A stretch of DNA of 64,000 bases from Rhipidocladum racemiflorum (taxonomy: Eukaryota > Streptophyta > Magnoliopsida > Poales > Poaceae): the NCBI GenBank assembly GCA_036346355.1, contig CM070584.1, positions 26,134,039 to 26,198,038 of the forward strand, given 5' to 3'. A program made the position numbers and the translations under genes. How positions within the stretch are numbered: the first letter of the stretch is position 1; each line of letters opens with the position of its first letter. Below the pieces are notes generated by a model that saw nothing but the letters and a program-made list of their open reading frames with translations, ran no database searches and had not been told where the DNA came from. This document shows, in pieces, positions 11,244 to 23,536 of the stretch.

Positions 11244-13377
11244 ACTCAGCAAGTCATGCACATAATGCAAACTAATATTCTACATGCATGGCTTAGTACA
11301 AGGAATGTTTCATGGTTCATTTGCAGTAGAACAGCAATTAACAAGTAGCATAAGTAGATTCAAAAGCGATGGAAGCAAATATATTATCAATAAATTTTCC
11401 AGGAGTTAAGTAAACACTTCTCCTTTTCCTAATCCACATTTCCATCAACGTCATCAATAAACCCAACCAAACTTTTCAAGTCCAAGTTATTTTCATGAAA
11501 GTCTAACCCTTGACTGTAATCCCCGAGCAGTGTCTAGTGCCGTGGACTCGGCTATTCGAATAGGTTGTACACTCTGCAGAGGTTGTGCACTTTACCCACA
11601 AGATACAGTCAAACACCACAAAGGCGATTGATCGTAACAAAGCCTTTCGGAAACCGCAAACTATACAAGTGAACTATAACATCCTCAATTTTGCTTTCTG
11701 GAGAAAAATCTAGTTTAAATAAATTAAATTCAAAAATTAGAGTTTCTTTGATGTTTATATTAACCTGGCATCCATTCCCATCCAAAATCGGGATTCAATT
11801 CCCTTCCGGTCGAAAAATAGAATTTCCAGATTTCCGCTAGTACCCAAAATTTCGCCCGAGTCCAAAAATGCTCCAAAAATCCCGAAACCACTTCAATTAT
11901 GTCTCAAATATTCCAAAATGATTTTTGGAATAATTCCCTGGATTTTTGGACCTTCGATCCTATTTTATCTCGCGTGGCTTTTGTTTAATGCCCGCAATCC
12001 GCGCCTGAATATTTAATTCCACAAATTTCATCCAAATTCTGCGAAACCAATTTTATTGGGTCCTAAATATTCCAAAATGGTTCTAGGAATTTTTCCGGAA
12101 TTTTTAGACTATTTTTCCTAATTTTTCTCTAGGGCGGATCATTTACGTAATTCTCGGCTAACCGGAGCCCGCCACGTGGCACTACAGTGTTGTCTTCAAC
12201 CTTGGGCTGTCAAGAACAGAGAAGAGCTCTAGTTGTCTCCAATGGTGGTTGCTCTCTTTAAACCACTCCATCTCCCTCATCTCAACTCCAAATCACGAAC
12301 GGCCGTTTCCGTTGAATCCGTATCAACGCCCTCTTGACATTCCCCACCTTCATTAGCCGCTAATCTCGCCGGAAACTGTTGCATTAAAGAAAAACCGAAA
12401 TGCAATCAAATGCTCATAACTCGGCCGTTTCAACTCCATTCCGCATGATTCCACTTCCATTCTCTCCGTATAAGAATCCCCGTCCCGGTGGTAAGATCCT
12501 CCTTTAGCCTCTCTAACTCGTGTGCCCGTGAGATCAAGAAAACTGACGTCGGGTCGCCGTTTTCGGTGTTCTTCGTGTTCTTGGCCGTAGATCTCTCTCC
12601 GTTGGGTCAATCTTCATGCTACTTGGTTCCTTGTGACCGTGAGGGAGTCTAGAATCTAACCATTCAATCAATTTTAGGATCCCTCAAGTTTGGAAGGCAA
12701 ATTTCGCGTTTTTGTCGGTTCGGCCGGAGTTTCGTTCGTCGCCAAATTAGTCGTCTCCGGTGAGAATCAATCCAATTCCTTCCTCCTATGGGTCCCTAAG
12801 GATGTTATCTAGTGAATCCATGATTTTATTTGGTCCAAATCCATGCAAAAATGAGCAAAAAATCGAATTTTGGACGAAAACGGGTTCTCTGTTTTTTTTG
12901 GAACCCACTGTGCACGTGGGTGCGTGCTCGTTGGCCGTGCCACGCCGCCACCCGCCACGCCGCCACGCCCATGTGCCGCTGCCGCGGCCGCGCCTACGCC
13001 CCAGCCGGCCAGCCATCGCTTAGCCAGCCACCACGGCCGACCCTCCTCCCCAAAGCTCCATCCTCATAACCATGGCTTTGGCCCAAGCTAGAAGAAGCCC
13101 ATGAGAATGACAAGTGGGACCCACTTGCAAGAGAGACAAGAGAAAACCCAAAAATCAGAAAATAGAAAAGGAATATTCCAGGGAATATTCCCTCGTTTTC
13201 CAATTTTTCGAAATTCAAACTTCGGACGCTCATATCTTCTCCGTTCGAACTCCAATTGAATCCGTTTAAATTTCTAAATTCATCTAAAATCAAGATCTAC
13301 CTGCCAGTACTATTTTTGTAATTTTTTAGATTATATTTATTTTCTGCTATTTATTTATTGCCTCGATTTGCGCGTAG

Positions 13378-13449
13378 CCGAGGACCCCGACGCGACCGCC
13401 GACCCCGCCGCCGGACTTTCCACGTTCGACGACCTTCCCATGACCGAAG
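13378..13449 (+). other. Acidic internal exon-like segment in LTR K
   Basis: It is bounded by GTAG on the left and GAAG|GCAAGT on the right. The 72-nt segment is open in the phase that takes one base from upstream and leaves one base downstream. It encodes an acidic, alanine/proline-rich stretch with EDPDATADPAAG and FDDLPMTE. The same phases, GTAG and GCAAGT bound an unrelated acidic segment in T LTRs. A GC-AG intron is inferred, not shown. Confidence 0.45.
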
Positions 13450-13831
13450 GCAAGTCTCCTTGACGCATATTGATCCTACGTTTATAAACCTGTTTTAAAT
13501 GTTTTATAACCTGCATGCTATGTTTTATCGTATGTCAAATATAAGTACATAGTTAATCCGAATTGTAAATTCCTCCTTGGTTATCGACATCCCTGTTAAT
13601 TGTAACCCTAGGATAGTTGATATGCCATGTTAATGCTTATATGGTATCCTTTGTGACATAGTACGGTAGAATTGCTTAGTACGGTAGAAAACAACCCATG
13701 GGTGGGATTACTTAAAAAGAATGATTTCAAGTATGATTTGGAAATTATTATTATGATTTTGGTACTGTTTTTCTAAAATAAAAAGAAAAGGAAAAATGGT
13801 TTGGACTTGGGCGGATTGGATTGTCGGGTGG

Positions 13832-14520
13832 GTGCGGATAGAGCACTAGTTGTCTTGTGCAAGTACCGCCACAAGTCGATTAAGGACCGACGCTTGTGAT
13901 TGTCCATTCTAAGCATAACCGTACTACCATATGTCTATAATGGTACGACCTGGCTAACTAATTTGTAGAATCCTAACTTAGACTCACCACTCGGTGGAAT
14001 GTGAGTGCCGGATAGAGGCAATGTCGTTTTTCTCACACGGCGCAAGAGGGGGCTTCTGTACTGGGTGGCTAGAACCCTAACAACGGTGAAACCTCAGCGG
14101 GTGGGTCGAGTTAGGTGGATACATTGTAACGGCCTTGTCATGATCTCTCTGCCAGCACACCAAAGGAAGTGTGTTAATCCGGAGGCAACAAGAGATGATC
14201 ATGTCTTGTGGGTAAAGTTGTACACCTCTGTAGAGTTAAAACTATTCGAATAGTCGTGCCTACGGTCAAAGGCAAAGCGAAGAATGCTTTCATATTGGTA
14301 GACTTTTGTTTTGGTTTTAAAAACTAAAAGGTGTTTTGTTTTGGGGTTCGGGAGTGGTTAGAACTCTCGGATGTTGTTTGGCGGATAGAGCCAACGAGGT
14401 GGAAAGAACCTGTTTTATACTTGATGGATGGAGTCATATGATTAACCTTGATCTTTTAAAAGTTGGCGGATAGAGCCTTTATATTAGTGATGGTGGATAG
14501 AACCTCACTGCAATATTAAA
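13832..14520 (+). repeat. Dispersed GGATAGAGC motif in LTR K
   Basis: The motif GCGGATAGAGC or close variants occurs near 13833, 14006, 14380, 14464 and 14507. Spacing is irregular, so it is a recurrent short motif and not a simple tandem repeat. It lies inside the putative GC-AG intron. Its role is unknown. Confidence 0.5.
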
Positions 14521-14660
14521 AATTCAATTGTTAAAAAGAATTGTAAAAAGATGCTTTGTGAAACTTATTAATTAAGTATGGTTTAATAAAATTTGGCTTT
14601 ATGCAAATGAACCCTGATAAGCTTCCTTTGGAAAGCCCCACATAATCATACTTTCCCTGA

Positions 14661-14784
14661 CTTGCTGAGTACTTTTGCACTCACGTGCTACATCAACTTG
14701 TCATCATCAGAAAATTATCAAGACGCAGCTGAAGATGGTGAGTTCTACCCCGAGAAGTTCGAGGAGGATTGCCAGGATAACTAG
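14661..14784 (+). other. Hairpin block and acidic terminal exon in LTR K
   Basis: CTTGCTGAG at 14661 and CTCAC at 14680-14684 precede a CATCATCAG acceptor ending at 14710. From 14711 the frame, entered with the G left by the upstream segment, reads acidic residues (DAAEDGEFYPEKFEED) to TAG at 14782-14784. Downstream, GTCA...GCCTGTGG is shared with the T LTRs. CTGAG about 45 bases before the AG could be a branch site. Confidence 0.45.
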
Positions 14785-17700
14785 CCGCGTTTCTAGTCAT
14801 CGCCTGTGGCGTTTTGGTGTTCGCTTGTTTTTGCTTTCGTTTTCCGCTGTCGTGTCTCCGGTCTGTTGACCGAGTATTGTAATAACTGGCCATGTGGCCC
14901 ATACTTTAATATTTATGTTACAATTTTTGTTATGTTCGGCAATGAAGTATCACTGTGACTGTGTGTACTAGCTACTGATCTGGGACTAGTACGGAAATAC
15001 ACAGGAGATTTCGGATAGCCGATCCGGGGTCTCACATGAACCTTCCCAGTTTTTTCCATACACCATCCCTTCCCTCTGCGGAGGCGAAGTATGGGACTGA
15101 CATACTGTTGGACGGGTACCATGCCATAGCCCTGGTACGCTCCCCCTTCAAGCTACACAAAGGTGTAGTTGACACCCTGAGGTTCCACATGTAAGTTATT
15201 AGTAACTTACTCAACTAGGTCCGTCCCATTACAGACTTGTGGTTGCACGTTTAACTCAGATCAAAGGCTTGCAAGGTTAAGTCCTTAGGATGACCAGGGC
15301 AAGACTACCCGAAGAACCAAAGCGACATCCCCGGTGCCACTCATGGCCCACCATATCATTCTTGCCACTTGCCCCGGTCTAAATCTATTTATCATACCCA
15401 GTTGATTACCATGCACCACGTGCCCTTATCACCATCACAACACATGATACTTCTCCAAAATAGATTCAATATCTCATTAAGTCAATATTAACATTTGATT
15501 GTCCAAGATCATGTCATGTGCACGTAGCAGGTCTAAGCAATATACTACAACAGTCTAAATGCTCAATGTTGGCAATTTAATAAAGACCAACTAATATCCA
15601 CCACTAGGTCGACAAGGGTTCATGTCACATAATTTAATTAATCAAGGTGTCATACTGTAATTTGGCGTTTATCTGATTCCTAGAAATAATTTAAACAATT
15701 TCTAATTAAATTAGCATGCATTAAATTGAATCAAAATAATTTTCGAAAAATATGAGCAATATGATCAAAGTATGACTTGCCTTAAAAAAGTACTTGTTCT
15801 TGGTCTTGAGCTGGCTCCTTGGTCAAAACTTCACCTTCAAAGCCTTCGGGCACTTCAACGTCTACTCGTAACGCGCACAAATAGCAATAAATAAATAAAC
15901 AGTGGACAAAAATTGTCCAAAAATTCAAATAAAATTCATAAACAGAAAGAGCACATTTTTATAAATTTTTAGAAGTTAGAAACATCCAAATCGGAGTTAA
16001 AACGCAAAAGTTATACCTTTTTAAAGTTTGAAAAATCTATTAAATAAATATAAACAGAGAAAAACTCATGTCCAAAAATTAAATAAAATTCACCATTAAG
16101 TAGATCTAAATTTTATAAAAATTTAGAAATTGGAATCACCCAAATCGGAGTTAAAATGCAAAAGTTATAAGCGTTTGAAGTTTGAAATATCAAATAAAAG
16201 AATAAACCGAATTAATTCATTTATTTTTCTATTGAAAATCCTATTATGACGTCAGCTGACGTCAGCGTGGAATTTGAATTTCCACCAAATTATTTTTCTA
16301 AAGGAAAATCGAATTACGACGTTAGCATTACGTCTTCCGATCCATGGTTCGGGTCCGATCCACCGTGGACCTGGTCCACCGTGGACCCGGTCCACGGGCG
16401 CACGTGTCACTGACACGTGGGACCCACTGGATGACGTCATTGCTGATGTCATCACCGCTCGGCTGAATGGCTCTGACAGCTGGAACCCACCGTGATGTCA
16501 GCATGACGTCACGGATGACGTCATCGCATGGTGGGCTGCCAAACAGCGACACGCTGCCCATCTTGGCGTCGCTGCGGCGTCGGCCGACGGCCATCGGCGC
16601 GCGGCGTGGACCGTGTCGCTTCGGCTCCCGGCCACATGGCATGATCTGGGCCGTTGGTTTGAAATCCAACGGTCCAGATCAGATCTAATCCCGCACGTTG
16701 CGGGCCAACACGGTTGATCTTGACCGTTCGATTCGAATCAGACGGTTTAGATCCGATCGGGTTTAACCGTGTCGTGGGGGCGACGTGGCATGACCCGGCG
16801 CTCGACGCGTGGCACAATCTACACCGTTCGATCTCGATCGAACGATGGTTATCGCATCTGACGCTACAACGCGGATTAACCCTAACAATACGATCTAGGT
16901 CTAACGGTTGAGATCTAACCCCTAGCACGGTGCAGTTTACGGCTACGTGGCTTAATCTAAAACGTTGGATCTAAATACAACGATCGACATTAGATCTTAA
17001 AAAAATCGCAACGTGCTTTCGTATGGGGTGACATGGACTCACCGTGGCCGTTGGATCTTGATCGGACGGTGGAGAAGCTTCACAAACCCTAATGTCGACG
17101 TGGCAGCGCTGGCTTGCCGGAACCGAGGAAGATGACCTAGCTGATGGAATTTCCGTGCGTCTCCGATGAAGTGCGTGGTACCTCCAGGCGCGCCTCGTCG
17201 CGATGGTTCCGGATCTGGGCTTGGTTGTGACGGGGAACGTCGGACACGGTAGAAAACCGCGGCGGGGTGCAAATCCTACTATGGTGAGCGATTGCGGGCT
17301 GGAGGCGACGACTTGCTCGGCGTGAGTTGGGGCAAAATGTGTGCGCGGAAGAGGGCAACACGGGGGAGGTGGCGGCGCATTAAATAGCGACCTCGACGTC
17401 CGTGAAATCCGCAGAAACTAAGGTCCACCCATGCATGACGGCGGAATCCGGCGCCCACACGGAGAAGGTGACGTGGCACAATCCCATCCATTCATGCGTA
17501 CACGATCAATGGCTGGGATCGCTCGGGCGCGAACGGGTTCGATCCGAACCCCACGTGGGCGACGTGGCTCAACGCTGGCCGTTGGATCTCGATCCAACGG
17601 TTGGGTGGATTAGGGTTGGGTCCGGCTCGGGTCTGGCTCGAACGCGGCTCGGTCGGACTCGAGTCAGACTCGAGTCTGGCTCGGTCGGATGAATAGTGCA

Positions 17701-17988
17701 AACCCGTTACGGTTTTCCAGCGATTTAATATTTAATATAATTATAGTAATTCAATTAATTCAAGAAAAATAGCAAAATGATCAGAAAAATTCTGGAAAAT
17801 ACTTTGAGACATTTTGGACTCAAATAAAATATTCCCAACAAAATTTTATTTAAAACTTTTAATTATTTAATTATCTCAAAAGGGAATAAATTCAAATTAA
17901 ATCCAAATAATTCCCAAAAAATTCCAAAAATTCTCAAAAGTGTAAAATTTCATTTAAATGCATGAAGACCAAAAATTAGGGTGTTACA

Positions 17989-18001
17989 ACCCCCCCTTAA
18001 C
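17989..18001 (-). promoter_or_regulatory. Polypurine tract of T1
   Basis: The minus strand reads TTAAGGGGGGGTT immediately upstream of the LTR edge TGTAACACC. It matches the T4 tract AAGGGGGGAGGT in place and composition. Confidence 0.8.
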
Positions 18002-18020
18002 AGAATATCAACCCTGAGAT

Positions 18021-21000
18021 TCAGGGCTGTCTAAGGAATAGGTTCGGAAATTCTTTTCTCAAATCCTCCTCGCGCTCCCAAGTCGCTTCACTTTCCGCAT
18101 GGTTGCTCCATTGGACTCTGCAGAAGTGGGTCGACTTGTTTCGGGTCTCTCGATCCCTGGTGTCCAGAATCTTCACGGATGTTCTCCCTGTAAGTTAGAT
18201 CTTCCCACAACTCTATTGACTCTAGCGGTGTCTGTTCATCTGGCACTCGAAGACACTTCTTCAGTTGTGACACGTGGAACACATCATGTACTGCGGCAAC
18301 TCCAGCTAATATGCAACTTCTCCTCTGCGACTTAGGATTTTGAACGGACCGACATAACGTGGTGCAAGTTTCCCTTTTGCGTGGAATCTTTTAACTCCCT
18401 TGAGAGGTGTAACCCTGACATATACGAAATCCTCCGGTTCAAAACTCAAGTCTCGGTGACGGTTATCAGCGTAACTCTTTTGTCTTGACTGAGCTATCTT
18501 CAGTCTTTCCCGGATCATGGCGATCTGCTCTTCGGCCTCTTGAAGAATGTCCGGTCCGAAAACATGGCGTTCACCTATCTCATTCCAATTCAATGGCGTT
18601 CGACAGGGTCGACCATGCAGTGCCTCAAAAGGTGACATATGTAAGCTGGCCTGATAGCTGTTATTGTAGCTGAACTCAGCGTACGGCAGACTCTTATCCC
18701 AAGAGGTAGCATAAGACAATGCACAAGCTCTTAGCATATCCTCTAGAATCTGATTAACTCTCTCAGTCTGTCCATCCATCTGCGGATGATAAGCGGTATT
18801 GAAGTTCAAACGGGTCCCCATGGCTTAATGCAGCTTGTTCCAGAATCTTGAGGTAAATTGGGTACCTCTGTCCGATAAGATCTTCTTCGGCACTCCATGC
18901 AAATAGACGATTCTGGTCATATATAATTCTGCTAACTTATCTCCCGAGTAAATGGTCTTTACAGGGATAAAGTGAGCGACCTTAGTCAGGCGATCCACTA
19001 TAACCCATATGGAGTCATACCCTCCTTGAGTTTTAGGTAAACTGGTAATGAAATCCATTCCGATTTCCTCCCACTTCCACTCAGGTATTTTTAGCGGTTA
19101 CAGCAATCCTGCTAGCCTCTGATGCATTGCCTTGACTCTCTGACATATATTGCACAATGCGATGTGATCGGCGACTTCACATTTCATGCTTGGCCAACAA
19201 AATCTCTCCTTCAGGTCTTGGTACATCTTGGCACTTCTTGGATGAATGGAATACTTGGAATCATGAGCTTCCTCTAGAATCAACTATTTCAGCTCCTTCT
19301 TGTTCGGCACACAGATGCGATCCTTAATCTTCAACGTGCCTTGCTCATCCAGCCTGAAGTCTTCCGCCTTGCCTTCCTTCATCTTGGACTTAATCCTCTG
19401 AATCTTGTCATCATCCTTCTGTCCTTCTCGGATCTGATCCTCCAAGGTAGGCTTCACTTCTAGGGTAGCTAGGAATCTTTCAGGTACAACTTCCAATTCC
19501 GGTTTTGCATCAACACGCATCCAAGCCCCTGGCGCGATGCATCACAATAGATATCAAAGCTTTGATTAACATCTAGTAGGACTAACACCAGCGCTGAGGT
19601 CAATCGCTTCTTCAGCTCTTGGAAACCTTTCTCACATTTCGGCGTCCAGTTAAACTTCTTCTCCTTTTTCAACAATTGCGTAAGAGGTCTCGCGATCATC
19701 GAAAAGCCTTCAATAAAGCGGTGGTAGTAACCTGCCATTCCTAGAAAACTACGGATCTGAGTTACTATCTTCGGTTGTTCCTAATGTAACACGGCTTCCA
19801 CCTTGCTTGGGTCAACTGCAACTCCTTCTGCGGTCATCACATGTCCAAGGAATTCTACCTTGTCCTTCCAGAAATCACACTTGCTGAACTTGGCGAAGAG
19901 TTGCTGTTCCCTTAGCTTCTCCAACACTAACCTATGGTGTTCTGCGTGTTCTTCTCGGGTCTTAGAGTAGACTAGGATGTCATCTATGAATACGCCAACG
20001 AACTTGTCCAAATATTCCATGAAAACCTTAATAATCATATTCATGAAATATGCGGGTGCATTCGTCAGTCCAAAGGACATAACTGTAAACTCGTAATGTC
20101 CGTATTTTAACGAGAATGCGGTATTCGGAATATCCTCCGATCGGATCTTTAGCTGGTGATATCCTGACCTCAGTTCAATCTTAGAGAAAACTCTGGCTCC
20201 TCTCAGCTGGTCAAATAGGTCATCGATCCTGGGTAGCGGGTACTTGTTCTTTACGGTAACATCATTGAGTGCACGGTAATCTATGCATATCCTGAAACTC
20301 CCGTCCTTCTTGATGAACAGAACTGGTGCTCCCCATGGCGACAAACTCGGTCCGATGAATCCTTTCTCCATCAACTCTTCAAGTTGTTTCTTCATCTCTA
20401 CCAATTCCTCGGTTGACATCCGATAGGGTCTCTTTGCTATCGGCGTTGTTCCAGGTACTAACTCGATCACAAATTCTATGTCTCGGTCTAGCGGCATCCC
20501 AGGGAAATCTTCAAGAAAAACATCAGGATACTCATTCACCACTGAGACATCCTCTATGCTGATTGCCTTCGCATTGTTGACCATCAACTGTCCATCACGA
20601 ACGGCGGTCGCTTGAAGCTCTACTTTTCTTCCACAAGAGCTCTCCACAGATATAATTCTTCTTCCACAGTCGAGCACGGCCTTGTGCTTGGACAACCAAT
20701 CCATTCCCAAGATAACATCTAAGGTATGGGTTCCCAATATTATGAGGTTTGCTAGGAATTCTATCCCTTTTATTAATATTCTCACCCCAGAACATCCTAC
20801 TTGAGATCGGAGTTCTGACCTAGGGGTTTGAACTATAAGCATGCCTTTAAGATCCACAATTCCCAAATCATTCTTAGAAATAAAATCTCGAGAAACAAAC
20901 GAATGCGAAGCTCCAGAGTCGAAAAATACTGTTGCAGGTACTGAGTTGACAAGTAACTTACCCAGTACGACGCCCGTGGCATTCTGAAGTTCATCTGTGG

Positions 21001-21028
21001 TCACGTGATTGACTCGGCCTCTCACCAC
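18021..21028 (-). pseudogene. T1 pol (protease, RT, integrase, chromodomain), decayed
   Basis: Minus-strand order: protease with FFDSGASHSFVS and GMDWLSKHKAVLDCG (20600-21028), then RT with SKIELRSGYHQL and catalytic FIDDILVYSK (about 19960-20020). The frame stops near 19780 (a Trp codon to TAG) and resumes with FLGMAGYYHRFIEGF. RNase H is mostly deleted at about 19505-19520, where QNxxxGLGCVLMQN-type sequence jumps to LEVVPERFLATLEV, losing roughly 110 residues relative to T4. The integrase zinc domain (19098-19283) and core (18306-19058, SDRGTQFTSRFW, TERVNQ) are split by stops. The chromodomain ends at 18021. It cannot be functional. Confidence 0.88.
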
Positions 21029-21782
21029 GGTCTAGGGCACGGCTCCTGGCTATGCTGTCCCGCGGTTTGCTCCCGGTGCAGGTGTCCGGCGGGTGTGGAG
21101 CCCAAGTTGAAGCGAACTGGGGTCACTCCTACTGTCTTCTTGGGGCAGTTGTTGGAGAAGTGCCCTGACTCGTTACATGTATAACAGTGCCTCATTGCTC
21201 CCTGTTGACCGTTCGAAGTGGCATTTCTGGCTGGAGCTGGTGTCTGATAATTCTGATTGACGGGTCTCAGTGCTGGCGACGGTGTCCTTGCTGCATTCTG
21301 TGGCTGGAATCTGAAAAACTGATTTGGCGCAACCCTCAGACACTGCTGCGCTCCCTGGCGTGATCCCTGCTGTTGCATTCTGCGCTTCCTGTTCTCATCC
21401 AGTTCCTTGCGCTTGTCCTCAAGGATGAGCGCCTTGTTCACAAGTTCCTAAAAGTCAGGGAACGTGTGGGTGATCAATCCCACCTGCAGTCCTGAGTTAA
21501 GTCCCTTCATGAAACGGGACTGCATGGCCTTGTTCGTAGCCAGGTCTTCAGACGCGTAGCGTACAAGTTGTGTGAACATGTTCAGATATTCCGACACCGG
21601 TTGATTACCTTGCTTCAGTGCCCTGAATTCTTCCTTCTTTAAGTCCATTATTCCCTCAGGCACATGATACTGACGAAATGCAGCGGTAAATTCCCCCCAT
21701 GTGATTTCCTATAGGTTCTCCTGCGTGGCGCAGAAGTTCTCCCACCACTCTTTGCAGTCCCTTTCAACTGATGAGAGGCGTA

Positions 21783-22920
21783 TGAAGGATCGTTATTTTT
21801 GATCCAGTTGATTTTGATGATGAGTATTTGAAAAAGATTTGAAACCAGTTTGATATTTCGACAAGATTTATTTTTTGGTTTCTTTATTTGAAAAGATCTG
21901 AAATCAGTTTGATTATTTGAAAAGCTTTTTGATTTTTGCAAAGGTTTTTGTTCGTGTTTTGAAATCGTGTTCTTAGAATATTTAATGCAATGCACTCCTG
22001 TGAGTGGTTGCATGGTTTAATGTGAGTCAAGTCGCGGACTTGTGCTCGGAATCGTTTTGTGGTTTGTTCATGTGCAGGTATTGCTCGAGGGCGAATGTGG
22101 TCGATGACGGGACTGGAACTAGGTTCATGGAGGAACTGAGGTTCGGGATTAGGTTCAGGGGGAACTGAGGTCTTGGTGGTCAAGGATGTCATGCGGGACG
22201 TTCGGGCTAAGAGAATGGTGCACATGAAGAATGGTTAGTCACGTGAGAATGGCATGAGGTCATTCGTGTGCAAAGTGTTAGTCACGTGAGTATGGTAGGG
22301 TTGCCATACGCGTGCAAGAGTTGTACTCGGCCAGGTTGGGCCAAGTGGAGTTGTGTTGAATACATGCTCTTTCTAGGATTAGGAGTGGGAATCCTTTTAG
22401 GATTAGGAATCCTTCTAGGATTAGGACTCCTTCTAGGATTAGGTGTGTTTGCCTTCTTTAAATAGAAGGGTTGCCTCCTGTTGAAGGCAATCAAGCTTTG
22501 AGCAAGCTTTAGGGTTGTACTCTTTTGTTTGGAGTATTTTAGAGAAAAGAAAGGAGAAATAAAGATCAAGTTCATCAAATCTTTCGGCGAGCTACAATTC
22601 TAGTTAGATTTATTCTCGCCATCTTCTGGAATAGTAAGCTTGCGAAGGTCATAACTTTTGATCCGTAAGTCCGATTGAGCTGATTCTTTTTGGGTTTGAT
22701 TCGTATTGGAATCTAGTTTCTTGTGTCCAAATTTCAGATCGATCGGACGGTTGAATCTCCGGAAATTAGCATTTTACCAAACCTCTATCATTCTGTTTTT
22801 TTCGAAAATGAGGCAATTATTTGGTTTTATGTTGGGGTAAACTTTTAATAGATCAAGAATTTGGTTTTAGCTTCCGCACAATCATTCACCCCCCCTCTGA
22901 TTGCTATATTCGGTCCTACA
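21783..22920 (+). mobile_element. Sirevirus-type solo LTR in T1 gag
   Basis: This 1138-bp TG...CA sequence (TGAAGGATC...GGTCCTACA) is flanked by the 5-bp duplication GCGTA at 21778-21782 and 22921-22925. The left end matches the S-A LTR, while much of the body and the right end (CTCTGATTGCTATATTCG) match the S-B LTR. A TTTAAATAG TATA-type box lies at about 22458-22466. No internal sequence remains, so it is a solo LTR. Confidence 0.88.
22368..22443 (+). repeat. Minisatellite of about 20 bp in the Sirevirus solo LTR
   Basis: Four successive units built from TTCTAGGATTAGGAxTCC lie in the U3 part just upstream of the TATA-type box. TTAGG inside the unit recalls plant telomere repeats but has the wrong unit. 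S-B has only related non-repeated sequence in this place (about 46075-46135), so the array is a local expansion. Confidence 0.65.
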
Positions 22921-23536
22921 GCGTAGAGCACCCTCTCATTTCCCACACATTTGGTAATATGTAGCTTCCATTCTATTGACCTCAGCCAATCATCTGCCTC
23001 CAGTGGGTTGGTGTTTCCAGAGAATGTGGGTGGATGAGTCCTAATGAATTCAGACAGCCTGGAATTCTATCGCTGTCCTTGATTAACCTGGTTGGCAGCG
23101 GCCTGAGCAGTGACATGCTGCATCTGTTGCATCATAGCATGCATCAGCTGGGTCTGTGCAGCAAGGAAAGCTCCAAAATTCTGCATGTCAACTGGCGGTG
23201 CTGGCTGGGGTGCAGGTGCTCCATCGTTGGGGTTTTCGGCTGAACGAGAACCATTTTCATTGCCTACAAGGTTTCCGCGGGTGTTCACCATCTGTCGATT
23301 GCTCCAAGTTTTTAGAGACGAGAGGAAAGCAAGAATAGGCAAGTAGTAAAGAAACTTATGCGGGGTAAAAGGTGTAACTCAAAACCCAACTTTATTATTT
23401 ATTCAATAATAACTTGGTATGGTTGCTTACAATGCCTAAGGGCCTTGCAACACAGACTGCCCACTCAGCAAGCAATAAAAATCCAAATCGAACTAACACA
23501 CTAGAGTCTAACGCCTCTAAGGGTGACTCTTTATTC

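Larger units (their letters stand above)
11675..15036 (+). mobile_element. Solo LTR K (3362 bp) nested in the T1 3' LTR
   Basis: The T1 LTR sequence is interrupted between 11674 and 15037, and the 5-bp target TGAAC is present on both sides (11670-11674, 15037-15041). The insert starts TATAACATCC (TG mutated to TA) and ends GGGTCTCACA, resembling the TGTAACACC...CCCGACA ends of the T family. No internal domain is attached, so it is a solo LTR left by LTR-LTR recombination. It shares with T LTRs the CTTGCTGAG block and a two-exon acidic layout, so the families are distant relatives. Confidence 0.85.
10864..17988 (-). repeat. T1 3' LTR, split by solo LTR K
   Basis: The edges read TGTCGGGACCC (10864) and GTGTTACA (17988) on the plus strand, so the LTR runs TGTAACACC...GGGTCCCGACA on the minus strand. 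Removing the nested K LTR and one target copy leaves about 3.76 kb, close to the 3677-bp T4 LTR. A candidate TATA box (minus TATTTAAT) lies at 17379-17386, with repeated palindromes and TGACGTCA motifs nearby. Confidence 0.85.
21022..23291 (-). pseudogene. T1 gag, interrupted by a solo LTR
   Basis: Gag starts at the ATG at 23291 (MVNTRGNLVGN) and runs to 22921, where a Sirevirus solo LTR intervenes. It resumes at 21782 and continues to 21022. The C-terminal part has an intact CCHC zinc knuckle (CYTCNESGHFSNNC, about 21147-21188) and overlaps the start of pol. A premature stop follows LITHTFPDF at about 21449. Gag would form the virus-like particle and bind genomic RNA. The neighbouring orf0 lies upstream. 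The insertion and stop make it a pseudogene. Confidence 0.85.

Noticed and set aside
16328..17700. GC-rich frames on both strands (also 26787-28133, 48425-49041, 57846-58460)
   Set aside because: They lie inside T-family LTRs, overlap on both strands and are not conserved between LTR copies as frames. They follow high GC and palindromes.
22368..22443. TTAGG-containing repeat as telomeric sequence
   Set aside because: The unit is about 20 bp and lacks the plant TTTAGGG period. It is confined to one LTR.
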